A DNA stretch of 9,957 nucleotides, taken from NCBI GenBank assembly GCA_000990145.1, contig LBSW01000010.1, positions 1 through 9,957 of the forward strand, in the 5' to 3' direction. A program made the position numbers and the translations under genes. Each line of letters starts with the position of its first letter. Within the stretch, counting starts at the first letter, position 1. The notes under the pieces are model-generated. The model ran no database searches. It saw only the letters and a program-made list of their open reading frames with translations, and was not told the origin of the DNA. Shown here piece after piece: positions 1-5,491 of the stretch. Origin of the DNA: Parcubacteria group bacterium GW2011_GWB1_37_13 (GTDB lineage Bacteria; Patescibacteriota; Minisyncoccia; Phycocordibacterales; UBA9973).

Positions 1-19
1 TATCATTACATACAACATT

Positions 20-640
20 ATGCAAGCAACAGACGCTATTTTTTATATAATTATATTGGTGATGTCCATAGTTATTCACGAAGTATCGCATGGTTTTATA
101 GCGGAATATTTTGGCGATAAAACCGCACGTTTTGCGGGAAGGCTTACTTTGAATCCCCTTAAGCATTTGGATCTTTTCGGTTCCATTCTTTTGCCGGTAG
201 TTCTGGTTTTATCACATTCGTCTTTTTTGTTCGGTTGGGCGAAACCAGTGCCTTATAATCCAGATAATTTAAGTAATAAGAAATGGGGAACGATAGCGGT
301 AGCCTCTGCTGGAATTTTAGCAAATATTTCAATAGCTATTATTTTTGGAATTATTATTCGTCTTACCTCCGGTTTCTCTCTACCAGCTGGTTTTTATTTT
401 ATAATCTCTATAATTGTTATAGTAAATTTAGCTTTAGCAATATTTAATTTAGTTCCGATTCCACCTCTTGATGGTTCCAAAATACTTTTTTCCTTTTTAC
501 CGGAGTCAGCTTTTTCTTTTATCCTTGCCTACGAACAATATTCACTGATTTTATTGTTAATTTTTATTGTTTTCTTTTCTGATTATCTATATCCAATCTT
601 AGCTTTTCTCTTTAATTTTTTAACCGGTCTTGTGTTTTAG
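20..640 (+). CDS. site-2 protease family (peptidase M50) integral membrane metalloprotease
   Basis: This 206-aa protein is a compact intramembrane zinc metalloprotease of the M50 / site-2 protease family, of the small type without a PDZ domain. The zinc-binding HEVSH (His20, Glu21, His24) lies in the first membrane segment (about residues 6-25). The third-ligand motif NLVPIPPLDG lies at 143-152, with Asp151 the expected zinc ligand. The GWAKPVPYNP stretch at 72-81 is typical of this bacterial subgroup. Further hydrophobic segments lie at about 52-66, 91-113, 125-145 and 172-200. The family cleaves membrane-embedded substrates, but the substrate here cannot be told. The start is the first ATG and leaves only six residues before the membrane segment; no ribosome-binding site is visible. 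Its 3' end overlaps the -35 element of the rpsL promoter. It is probably not part of the ribosomal operon. Confidence 0.93.
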   Translation: MQATDAIFYIIILVMSIVIHEVSHGFIAEYFGDKTARFAGRLTLNPLKHLDLFGSILLPVVLVLSHSSFLFGWAKPVPYNPDNLSNKKWGTIAVASAGILANISIAIIFGIIIRLTSGFSLPAGFYFIISIIVIVNLALAIFNLVPIPPLDGSKILFSFLPESAFSFILAYEQYSLILLLIFIVFFSDYLYPILAFLFNFLTGLVF

Positions 641-658
641 TTTTTAAAATAGTATATT
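630..658 (+). promoter_or_regulatory. probable promoter of rpsL-rpsG
   Basis: TTGTGT (630-635), 17-nt spacer, TATATT (653-658). The predicted start near 665 coincides with the first base of the leader hairpin. The -35 lies inside the last codons of the upstream protease gene. The assignment rests on sequence match and spacing only. Confidence 0.55.
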
Positions 659-664
659 ATCATC

Positions 665-686
665 ATAGTCCTATGGGGCTATTTTG
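665..686 (+). promoter_or_regulatory. 5'-terminal stem-loop plus T-run in the rpsL leader
   Basis: ATAGTCC (665-671) pairs with GGGCTAT (676-682), with one G-U pair and a 4-nt loop, and is followed by TTTTG. It sits at the predicted transcription start, about 20 nt before the rpsL ATG. Hairpins in the same position occur before fusA and tuf. It could protect the 5' end or act as a very early attenuator; neither is shown. Confidence 0.5.
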
Positions 687-704
687 TTTCAGTGGTCAAA
701 TTTT

Positions 705-1133
705 ATGCCAACAATTAATCAATTAATCAAGAAAAATAGAGTCAAAGCTCATCCTAAAGATAAGACGGTTGCTCTAACACGAGGGTTTAATGTTCTGAAA
801 AATAGACCAATATTTTTCTCCAGCCCTTTCAAACGTGGTGTTTGCATCAAAGTTTCGACAACAACCCCCAAGAAGCCAAACTCAGCTCTTCGAAAAATTG
901 CAAGGGTCAGATTAACTAATGGCATGGAAGTCACAGCCTACATCCCAGGTGAGGGGCATAATTTGCAGGAACACTCTGTTGTCATGATTCGCGGAGGACG
1001 CGTGAAAGATTTAATTGGGGTAAGATATCATATTGTGCGCGGAGTTTTAGATACGCAAGGAGTCGAAAAGAGAAGACAAGCTAGGTCGCTTTACGGAAAC
1101 AAGAAGCCAAAAGAAAATGCGAAGAAGAGTTAA
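705..1133 (+). CDS. rpsL: 30S ribosomal protein uS12
   Basis: This 142-aa protein is S12 of the 30S decoding centre, which monitors codon-anticodon pairing and is the classical target of streptomycin resistance mutations. It starts [10 protein letters not shown], so the ATG at 705 is chosen over an in-frame TTG at 684. It is the long form of S12, with about 13 extra residues before the [13 protein letters not shown] loop, as in Bacillus. Lys56 and Lys101 match E. coli Lys43 and Lys88, and Asp102 matches the methylthiolated Asp. The next loop reads [14 protein letters not shown]: the normally conserved proline (E. coli Pro91, counting Met1) is Ile104. The last 17 nt overlap rpsG in another frame, which suggests coupled translation. 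No Shine-Dalgarno site is visible. Confidence 0.98.
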   Translation: MPTINQLIKKNRVKAHPKDKTVALTRGFNVLKNRPIFFSSPFKRGVCIKVSTTTPKKPNSALRKIARVRLTNGMEVTAYIPGEGHNLQEHSVVMIRGGRVKDLIGVRYHIVRGVLDTQGVEKRRQARSLYGNKKPKENAKKS

Positions 1134-1587
1134 AAATAAAAAAATAATTACTCCTGACTTTATCTACAATTCTCAAAAATTGGAGAAGTTCATTAATTAC
1201 ATCATGTGGTCTGGGAAAAAAGAAACCGCGCGTAAAGTTATGTATGCGACTTTTGATGTAATTAAAGAAAAAACAGGCAATCCAAATCCGCTTGAAATTT
1301 TTGATTTAGCAATAAAAAATGCCGGTCCTTCAACCGAAGTTCGCTCAAAGCGTATCGGAGGCGCAAACTATCAGATACCTATTGAAGTTCGACCAGAAAG
1401 AAAACTCGCCTTGGCGATGCGATGGATTCGCGATGCGGCTCGCGGCGGTAAAGGTAAGCCGATGCACCTGAAACTTGCAGACGAATTAATTTCTGCTTCC
1501 AAAAACGAAGGTTCTGCTATCAAAAAGAAAGAAGACACGCACAAAATGGCCGAAGCCAACAAAGCTTTTGCTCACTTTGCGTGGTAA
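1117..1587 (+). CDS. rpsG: 30S ribosomal protein uS7
   Basis: This 156-aa protein is S7, which nucleates assembly of the 30S head and lines the E-site mRNA exit. It begins [11 protein letters not shown], and ITPDFIYNS matches the family N-terminus. [22 protein letters not shown] and [12 protein letters not shown] are the diagnostic central motifs, and the C-terminus ([17 protein letters not shown] type) is intact. The length is the normal bacterial one. The start lies inside the end of rpsL, so the two genes overlap by 17 nt and are almost certainly co-transcribed. The upstream bases are purine-rich (AAGAAG) but not a proper Shine-Dalgarno site. In E. coli S7 is the autogenous repressor of this operon; no equivalent operator can be recognised here. 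fusA does not follow directly; about 930 nt of accessory sequence intervenes. Confidence 0.98.
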   Translation: MRRRVKNKKIITPDFIYNSQKLEKFINYIMWSGKKETARKVMYATFDVIKEKTGNPNPLEIFDLAIKNAGPSTEVRSKRIGGANYQIPIEVRPERKLALAMRWIRDAARGGKGKPMHLKLADELISASKNEGSAIKKKEDTHKMAEANKAFAHFAW

Positions 1588-1618
1588 TGCTCCTTTAAGT
1601 TAGTTTATTTACATTTGT

Positions 1619-1648
1619 ACATATTTACGCTATAGCGTATATATGCAA
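1619..1648. repeat. palindromic repeat, copy 1 (upstream of the PaaX/Cas2-like gene)
   Basis: This is a 30-nt element whose core, TACGCTATAGCGTA (1626-1639), is a perfect 14-bp palindrome. With one mismatched pair the palindrome extends to 26 bp (1620-1645). The same 30 nt recur at 2055-2084 with one difference. This copy covers the region where a -35 would be expected for the gene starting at 1668, so it could be an operator; it could equally be one end of a small mobile element. Confidence 0.85.
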
Positions 1649-1655
1649 TTCAGTA

Positions 1656-1661
1656 TATAAT
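1656..1661 (+). promoter_or_regulatory. -10 element, possible leaderless promoter
   Basis: A perfect TATAAT ends only 6 nt before the ATG at 1668, so transcription would start at or beside the start codon and give a leaderless mRNA. No good -35 is visible: the expected position falls inside the palindrome at 1620-1645. Confidence 0.4.
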
Positions 1662-1667
1662 TGATAG

Positions 1668-2042
1668 ATGGCTTATTACAAAGGGATGCGAGTTAATGCT
1701 TTTGGTTTACCAGTTTCAAAGGGTAATACTCGAACTCGTATAAAGAAGGATAATAGAAAGCGGAATTTTTACCATACAGCTTTTTCTTCACCGTTTCTTA
1801 AAGATTCCCCGAAGAATTTGATTTTGATGTATGACGTTATTGAAGAAAAAAAGAAAGAGAGGGATTGGCTTCGTAGACAACTAAAGAATTTTGACTACAT
1901 AATGATTCAGAGAAGTGTATGGGTAGGGCCTTCGCCTTTACCAAAAGAATTTCTAGATTATGTCAAAGGAATTGGCTTGGAGGATCATTTAAAAACTTTT
2001 AAATTAGCCAAAACTTATACTGGGAAAGGGAATAACATCTAA
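1668..2042 (+). CDS. PaaX / Cas2-like domain protein without helix-turn-helix
   Basis: This 124-aa protein resembles the Cas2-like (ferredoxin-fold) middle domain of PaaX-family regulators. Residues 50-57 (NLILMYDV) form the first strand and carry the Asp (56) that sits at the end of strand 1 in Cas2 proteins. EKKKERDWLRRQLKNF (60-75) fits the helix, and IMIQRSVWVGPSPLPKEF (78-95) is the strongest signature. Residues 1-45 are basic (GNTRTRIKKDNRKRN) and do not look like the winged-helix domain PaaX proteins carry there. It may be a nucleic-acid-binding orphan, a decayed regulator or an uncharacterised nuclease-like protein. There is no CRISPR array and no cas1 in the window, so calling it Cas2 would be wrong on context. 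It is bracketed by the two palindromic repeats and lies between rpsG and fusA. Confidence 0.72.
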   Translation: MAYYKGMRVNAFGLPVSKGNTRTRIKKDNRKRNFYHTAFSSPFLKDSPKNLILMYDVIEEKKKERDWLRRQLKNFDYIMIQRSVWVGPSPLPKEFLDYVKGIGLEDHLKTFKLAKTYTGKGNNI

Positions 2043-2054
2043 TATCTGTAATTT

Positions 2055-2084
2055 ACATATTTACGCTATCGCGTATATATGCAA
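2055..2084. repeat. palindromic repeat, copy 2 (downstream of the PaaX/Cas2-like gene)
   Basis: It matches 29 of 30 positions of the copy at 1619-1648; the single change (A to C) is at the centre of the palindrome. The arms CATAT and ATATG and the TTACGC...GCGTA core are kept, so the element could form a cruciform or RNA hairpin. It begins 13 nt after the stop of the Cas2-like gene and lies upstream of the promoter for the 75-aa gene. Confidence 0.85.
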
Positions 2085-2114
2085 CTTGAATCAGATTTGA
2101 ACAAAAGATCTTGC

Positions 2115-2142
2115 TTGACTTTTTATGTTGGGAGAATACACT
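2115..2142 (+). promoter_or_regulatory. possible promoter of the 75-aa gene
   Basis: TTGACT (2115-2120), 16-nt spacer, TACACT (2137-2142). The -35 is good and the -10 is weak (4 of 6). It would give a leader of about 30 nt. A TATTAT at 2148-2153 is an alternative -10 but has no good -35. Confidence 0.35.
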
Positions 2143-2179
2143 TTGGATATTATAAATTCTTAATTAAAATAATAAAAAT

Positions 2180-2407
2180 ATGCCAAAAGAAGGTTTTGAA
2201 CAATTCGAAAATTTAAAAAGCAAAGAGGGAGTAGTTGCTTACATAAAATTAAGTACAAGTGAACAAAATTATTTAAGAAGATGTAAAAATGTACAAAAAG
2301 CCAATTTTGGTAATTACCCTCTATATTGGGTAGAAGCTGTTGTTAACTCTGGTTTGGTAGAAGAATTATACAAATCTTGGGCAGGAAAAAAGGCAGAGGG
2401 AAAGTAA
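2180..2407 (+). CDS. hypothetical protein, 75 aa
   Basis: I do not recognise this small protein. It is soluble in character, with no signal peptide or membrane segment, and is rich in Lys, Glu and aromatic residues. A predicted strand or helix, GVVAYIKLSTSEQNYLRR (17-34), is followed by a tyrosine/tryptophan-rich part (NYPLYWVEAVVNSGLVEELYKSW, about 45-67) and a basic tail (AGKKAEGK). The single cysteine, Cys36, has no partner for a metal site. Coding is supported by a clean ATG start, an AT-rich upstream stretch like its neighbours, and a promoter-like sequence upstream plus a hairpin terminator just after the stop. It is therefore probably its own small transcription unit inside the accessory insert between rpsG and fusA. 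Confidence 0.6.
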   Translation: MPKEGFEQFENLKSKEGVVAYIKLSTSEQNYLRRCKNVQKANFGNYPLYWVEAVVNSGLVEELYKSWAGKKAEGK

Positions 2408-2410
2408 ACT

Positions 2411-2440
2411 TTGATAGTTAGGCAATTGATAGTTAGGCAA
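2411..2440 (+). repeat. exact tandem duplication of a 15-nt unit
   Basis: TTGATAGTTAGGCAA occurs twice in direct succession (2411-2425 and 2426-2440). The second copy forms the left arm and loop of the hairpin at 2431-2449, so the duplication looks like slippage or partial duplication of a hairpin arm. Confidence 0.9.
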
Positions 2441-2458
2441 GACCTAGCTGGTTTTATT
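2431..2458 (+). terminator. probable intrinsic terminator after the 75-aa gene
   Basis: AGTTAGG (2431-2437) pairs with CCTAGCT (2443-2449), with one G-U pair and a CAAGA loop, followed by GGTTTTATTT. It lies 24 nt past the stop of the 75-aa gene and directly upstream of the fusA promoter. Its core GTTAGGCAAGACCTA recurs at 9912-9926. Confidence 0.5.
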
Positions 2459-2486
2459 TGCAAAAAATATCTTTATAATATATAGT
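2458..2486 (+). promoter_or_regulatory. probable fusA promoter
   Basis: TTGCAA (2458-2463), 17-nt spacer, TATAGT (2481-2486). The predicted start near 2493 coincides with the leader hairpin. A TATAAT at 2474-2479 is an alternative -10 but lacks a -35 at the right distance. Its presence implies that fusA is transcribed separately from rpsL-rpsG. Confidence 0.55.
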
Positions 2487-2490
2487 ACTT

Positions 2491-2510
2491 GAAGCGCATT
2501 TGGCGCTTTT
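2491..2510 (+). promoter_or_regulatory. 5'-terminal stem-loop plus T-run in the fusA leader
   Basis: GAAGCGC (2491-2497) pairs with GCGCTTT (2503-2509, outermost pair G-U), with loop ATTTG, followed by TTTATTTAT and the fusA ATG at 2518. The hairpin ends 8 nt before the start codon and occupies the place of a ribosome-binding site. It has the same layout as the rpsL and tuf leaders. Confidence 0.55.
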
Positions 2511-2517
2511 TATTTAT

Positions 2518-4665
2518 ATGGAAAGAGATTACCCATTGGAGAAGGTGAGAAATTTTGGAATTATCGCGCACATTGATGCGGGGAAAACGACGACGACCGA
2601 GCGAGTGCTTTATTATACCGGCAAGAAGCATAAAATCGGCGAAGTTCACGAAGGAGAAACTACGACCGATTGGATGGAACAAGAACGAGAACGTGGAATT
2701 ACTATTACAGCCGCCGCTGTAACATGTTTCTGGACGCCTACTTATGCTCCAACTGACAAGACCAAAAAACATCGTTTCAATATCATCGACACTCCCGGAC
2801 ACATTGATTTTACAGTAGAAGTAAAACGTTCTCTACGAGTTTTGGACGGCGCGGTGGTTGTTTTCGACGGAGTGGCAGGAGTGGAGCCTCAGTCGGAAAC
2901 GAATTGGCGTTATGCCGATGAAGCTAAAGTACCTCGCGTGTGTTTTATAAACAAACTGGACCGAACTGGCGCCTCTTTTGAACATTCCTATTCGGCTATT
3001 TTAGACAGACTTAGCAAAAAGGCCGTGCGAGTGCAAATTCCCATCGGCTTGGAAGAAAAATTTGAAGGCGTGATTGATTTGCTCCGTATGAAAGCTTATT
3101 ACTTCGAAGGAGATATGGGTAATAAAGTTATTGAAAAAGAGATTCCAGAAAATTTTAAAGCTGATGCAACTAAATATCACTCCGAATTGGTTGAAAAAAT
3201 TGTAGAGACTGACGATAGCATAATGACGGAATATTTAGAAGGAACGATTCCTGATTTTGACGCGCTGAAGAAAACTTTGCGCAAAGCTGTTATCGTCAAT
3301 CAAATTTTTCCAGTTTTTGCCGGTTCTGCTTTAAAAAATAAAGGAGTACAACTAATACTTGATGCTGTAGTGGACTACTTGCCATCCCCGATAGACATTG
3401 CCGCAGTGTCAGGCATTGACCCAGATACAGAAAAAAATATTATTCGAAATGCTTCAGATACGGAGCCTTTTGCCGCGCTTGCATTCAAAGTTGCAACCGA
3501 TCCTTTCGTTGGTCAACTTATTTTCTTCCGTGTTTATTCTGGAACACTTTCTGCCGGCAGTTATATCTACAATCCGCGCACACGCAACAAAGAGCGTATT
3601 GGTAGAATTTTAAGAATGCATGCGAACGACAGAGAAGAAGTAAAAAAAGTTTTTGCCGGAGAAATAGCCGCGGCAGTGGGCTTAAAGGATACAATAACTT
3701 CAGATACGATTTGCGATGAAAATAACCCTATTATTTTGGATAGAATAATATTTCCCGAGCCTGTGATCTCTCTGCGTATCGAACCCAAGACAAAAGCAGA
3801 TCAAGAAAAAATGGGAATGGCTCTTAATCGTCTTGCCCAAGAAGATCCCACTTTTAAAGTAAGCACTGATCAGGAAACAGGCGAAACTATTATCGCTGGT
3901 ATGGGGGAATTGCATTTAGAAATTATAGTGGACAGAATGAAGCGCGAATTTACCGTGGAGGCGAATGTCGGCAAGCCTCAAGTGGCGTACCGTGAGACGA
4001 TCAATGGCACTGCGGAAGCTGAAGGAAAATATATCAAACAATCGGGAGGACGCGGAAACTATGGACACGTCAAGATTAAAGTAAAGCCAATGCAACTTCT
4101 CACCAAAGAAGAATTAGAAGACTTGCCTAAAAATACCAAGAGGTCCCCTGGGTTTGAATTTGTGAATACCATTAAAGGAGGAGTAATTCCGCAAGAATAC
4201 ATAGCTCCTTGTGAAAAAGGTTTTAAAGAGGGACTGGATAGGGGAGTTTTGGCTGGATTTAAAATAGTGAATGTCTCGGTGGAACTTTGGGATGGAAGTT
4301 ATCACGAAGTTGATTCAAATGAAATGGCTTTTAAAATTGCTTCATCAATGGCGGTGCAAGATGCATGCAAGAGAGCGAATCCGGTAATACTTGAACCTAT
4401 GATGAAAGTGGAAGTTGTTACTCCGGATAAATTTATGGGAGACGTTACAGGAAATCTTTCTTCTAAGAGAGCTCTGATTGAAGGAATGGAAGACAGAGGA
4501 ATGAATAAAGTTATAAGAGCCTTAGTTCCTCTTTCTGAAATGTTTGGTTATATGACAGGCCTTCGTTCAATGACCGAAGGCCGGGCTAGTTTTACTATGG
4601 AATTTTTTAGGTACGATGTGGTTCCTAACAATGTGGCGGAAACGATTATTACCGCGAGGAAATAA
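2518..4665 (+). CDS. fusA: elongation factor G
   Basis: This 715-aa protein is EF-G, the GTPase that drives tRNA-mRNA translocation and, with RRF, ribosome recycling. The G domain is complete: AHIDAGKT (17-24, P-loop), RGITI (59-63, switch I), DTPGH (91-95, with the catalytic His), NKLD (145-148) and GSALKNKG (around 270). A short insert ([14 protein letters not shown]) precedes the DTPGH strand. Domain II, the GMGELHLE motif of domain III, domain IV (with [14 protein letters not shown]) and domain V ([22 protein letters not shown]) follow in order. The ATG at 2518 ([20 protein letters not shown]) is preferred to an in-frame TTG at 2500, which lies in the leader hairpin. It is a single intact copy with its own promoter, and no terminator is evident after it. 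Confidence 0.98.
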   Translation: MERDYPLEKVRNFGIIAHIDAGKTTTTERVLYYTGKKHKIGEVHEGETTTDWMEQERERGITITAAAVTCFWTPTYAPTDKTKKHRFNIIDTPGHIDFTVEVKRSLRVLDGAVVVFDGVAGVEPQSETNWRYADEAKVPRVCFINKLDRTGASFEHSYSAILDRLSKKAVRVQIPIGLEEKFEGVIDLLRMKAYYFEGDMGNKVIEKEIPENFKADATKYHSELVEKIVETDDSIMTEYLEGTIPDFDALKKTLRKAVIVNQIFPVFAGSALKNKGVQLILDAVVDYLPSPIDIAAVSGIDPDTEKNIIRNASDTEPFAALAFKVATDPFVGQLIFFRVYSGTLSAGSYIYNPRTRNKERIGRILRMHANDREEVKKVFAGEIAAAVGLKDTITSDTICDENNPIILDRIIFPEPVISLRIEPKTKADQEKMGMALNRLAQEDPTFKVSTDQETGETIIAGMGELHLEIIVDRMKREFTVEANVGKPQVAYRETINGTAEAEGKYIKQSGGRGNYGHVKIKVKPMQLLTKEELEDLPKNTKRSPGFEFVNTIKGGVIPQEYIAPCEKGFKEGLDRGVLAGFKIVNVSVELWDGSYHEVDSNEMAFKIASSMAVQDACKRANPVILEPMMKVEVVTPDKFMGDVTGNLSSKRALIEGMEDRGMNKVIRALVPLSEMFGYMTGLRSMTEGRASFTMEFFRYDVVPNNVAETIITARK

Positions 4666-4696
4666 GACTTAAAATTGTTCTTTTTTCGAAGAATTC

Positions 4697-4725
4697 TTGC
4701 ATTTTTAATAGAAGTGTGATATGAT
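4697..4725 (+). promoter_or_regulatory. strong extended -10 promoter for the Kre9-like gene
   Basis: TTGCAT (4697-4702), 17-nt spacer, TATGAT (4720-4725), with TG at 4717-4718 making an extended -10. The start would be near 4732, giving a leader of about 33 nt of almost pure A/T. The palindrome AAGAATTCTT (4689-4698) overlaps the -35 and might be a regulator site. Confidence 0.65.
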
Positions 4726-4764
4726 ATAAAAGTAGCTTATTAATTAATATTTTTTAATATAAAT

Positions 4765-5193
4765 ATGAATAAAAACACGTATATTGCGCTTGCAGTGATT
4801 GTTGTTTTTGGGGTTCTCCTTTGGATTTTTCTTTCACAAAAAGAAAAAGTTCCCGAAGCTGGTCCGGCAACAGTTTCAACACTCTCTGTTTCTAATGTTA
4901 CTTCGTCAGCTTTAGCCGTATTTGCCGAAACAAAGACTATTAGCTGGAAGACTTCTAACTATCCAGCTAATGCAGGAGTTAATATAAATTTAATTAAAAA
5001 GATATCAGATTCTCCAAGAGAGTTCACTCTTGTGCGAACACTTGAAACGGATACTCCCAATGATGGGGAAGAAGTATGGACACCGCAAGCTGAGGAAAAT
5101 GCCGACGATTTATTTATTGAGGTAATATGTTCAAACACATATCAATTTAGTTTAGGATGTAGTTTGTCCAGTGATCCGATAAAAGTTAACTAA
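4765..5193 (+). CDS. membrane-anchored Kre9/KNH-like Ig-fold surface protein
   Basis: This 142-aa protein has a short positive N-terminus (MNKNTY), one hydrophobic segment (about 7-23) and then an exported domain. There is no lipobox cysteine, so it is probably held by its uncleaved N-terminal helix. Residues 38-142 resemble the small Ig-like domain of the Kre9/KNH N-terminal family: ISWKTSNYPANAGVNINLIKK (59-79), then LVRTLETDTPNDGEEVWTP (89-107) and the closing SSDPIKV (135-141). Cys122 and Cys132 could form a disulphide outside the cell. The family assignment rests on pattern recognition and is moderate. The role is unknown; binding, adhesion or envelope structure are all possible. It has its own promoter and a strong terminator, so it is a single-gene unit placed between fusA and tuf rather than part of the translation operon. 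Confidence 0.7.
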   Translation: MNKNTYIALAVIVVFGVLLWIFLSQKEKVPEAGPATVSTLSVSNVTSSALAVFAETKTISWKTSNYPANAGVNINLIKKISDSPREFTLVRTLETDTPNDGEEVWTPQAEENADDLFIEVICSNTYQFSLGCSLSSDPIKVN

Positions 5194-5207
5194 TCTCAAA
5201 AAAGTAG

Positions 5208-5250
5208 AAAACAAAAACTCGCAAGAAAAATTCTTGCGAGTTTTTGTTTT
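5208..5250. terminator. strong intrinsic terminator, probably bidirectional
   Basis: A perfect 20-bp stem (5208-5227 with 5231-5250) has an AAA loop. The core is CTCGCAAGAA with TTCTTGCGAG, flanked by A-run and T-run arms, and TTT continues beyond the stem. It closes the transcript of the Kre9-like gene; the A-rich left side would serve the opposite strand as well. Confidence 0.92.
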
Positions 5251-5262
5251 TTTGATTGCTGA

Positions 5263-5291
5263 TTGACAATGGCACTATTTTGTGCTATTCT
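5263..5291 (+). promoter_or_regulatory. strong promoter of the putative small RNA
   Basis: A perfect TTGACA (5263-5268), 17-nt spacer, TATTCT (5286-5291), with TG at 5283-5284 (extended -10). The predicted start is near 5298. This is the best -35 in the window with ideal spacing, and no open reading frame follows it before the terminator at 5385. Confidence 0.7.
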
Positions 5292-5297
5292 AAAAAT

Positions 5298-5418
5298 CAG
5301 ATGTCCTCGGATGAGGCATCAGAGGGCGGAGCAGGATAGAAAAAACCGTGTGTTCCTGCTCCGCCCCGAATGATTTGGATTTTAAAAGCCCAGAATGGGA
5401 AAATCTTTTCTGGGTTTT
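5298..5418 (+). ncRNA. putative structured small RNA, about 120 nt
   Basis: The 461-nt gap between the Kre9-like gene and tuf holds a complete-looking small transcription unit. From the predicted start, hairpin 1 pairs GATG-CCTC (5300-5308, one bulged T) with GAGG-CATC (5313-5320) around a GGAT loop. Hairpin 2 is a 13-bp GC-rich perfect stem, GGGCGGAGCAGGA (5324-5336) with its complement (5354-5366), around a 17-nt A-rich loop. A linker (5367-5384) leads to the terminator hairpin. The GC content of hairpin 2 stands out sharply from the surrounding AT-rich DNA. I tested it against the SRP RNA (no GGAAG-type apical tetraloop motif), 6S RNA, tmRNA and common riboswitch cores from memory and recognised none. 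It may be a trans-acting RNA or a leader that ends prematurely before tuf. Ends are inferred. Confidence 0.55.
5385..5418 (+). terminator. intrinsic terminator of the putative small RNA
   Basis: AAAGCCCAGAA (5385-5395) pairs with TTCTGGGTTTT (5408-5418), including one G-U pair, around a 12-nt loop, and further T-rich sequence (TGTTTTTATTTATT) follows. It lies 40 nt upstream of the tuf -35, so it separates the small RNA from the tuf unit. Confidence 0.7.
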
Positions 5419-5457
5419 ACTGTTTTTATTTATTCAAATATTTAACTGTACAGGAGT

Positions 5458-5488
5458 TTGACAATGTTTTTTTATCTGCTAATATAAT
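5458..5488 (+). promoter_or_regulatory. tuf promoter
   Basis: A perfect TTGACA (5458-5463) is followed by an extended -10, TGC-TAATAT (5477-5485), at a 16-nt spacing. An overlapping TATAAT (5483-5488) would need a 19-nt spacer. Either places the start at about 5492-5495. It probably drives tuf and possibly the S10-cluster genes downstream. Confidence 0.7.
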
Positions 5489-5491
5489 GGT

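Noticed and set aside
684..704. In-frame TTG start giving S12 seven extra residues
   Set aside because: The extra residues lie in the leader hairpin and T-run region, and MPTINQL from the ATG at 705 is the standard S12 N-terminus.
1668..2042. Calling the PaaX/Cas2-like gene a CRISPR-associated Cas2
   Set aside because: There is no CRISPR array, spacer pattern or cas1 nearby; the two 30-nt palindromes have no third copy or regular spacing, and the IQRSVWVGP signature fits the PaaX-like family better.
1619..2084. An IS200/IS605-type insertion with hairpin ends
   Set aside because: The enclosed protein has no HUH motif or catalytic tyrosine context of Y1 transposases, so only a generic mobile-cassette idea is kept as a finding.
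2500..2517. In-frame TTG start for EF-G
   Set aside because: It lies within the leader hairpin; the ATG at 2518 gives a normal EF-G N-terminus.
5298..5418. The small RNA being SRP RNA, tmRNA, 6S RNA or a hammerhead ribozyme
   Set aside because: It lacks the SRP helix 8 core and the tmRNA tRNA-like end, is shorter than and unlike 6S, and the CGGATGAGG stretch is not the hammerhead CTGATGA core.
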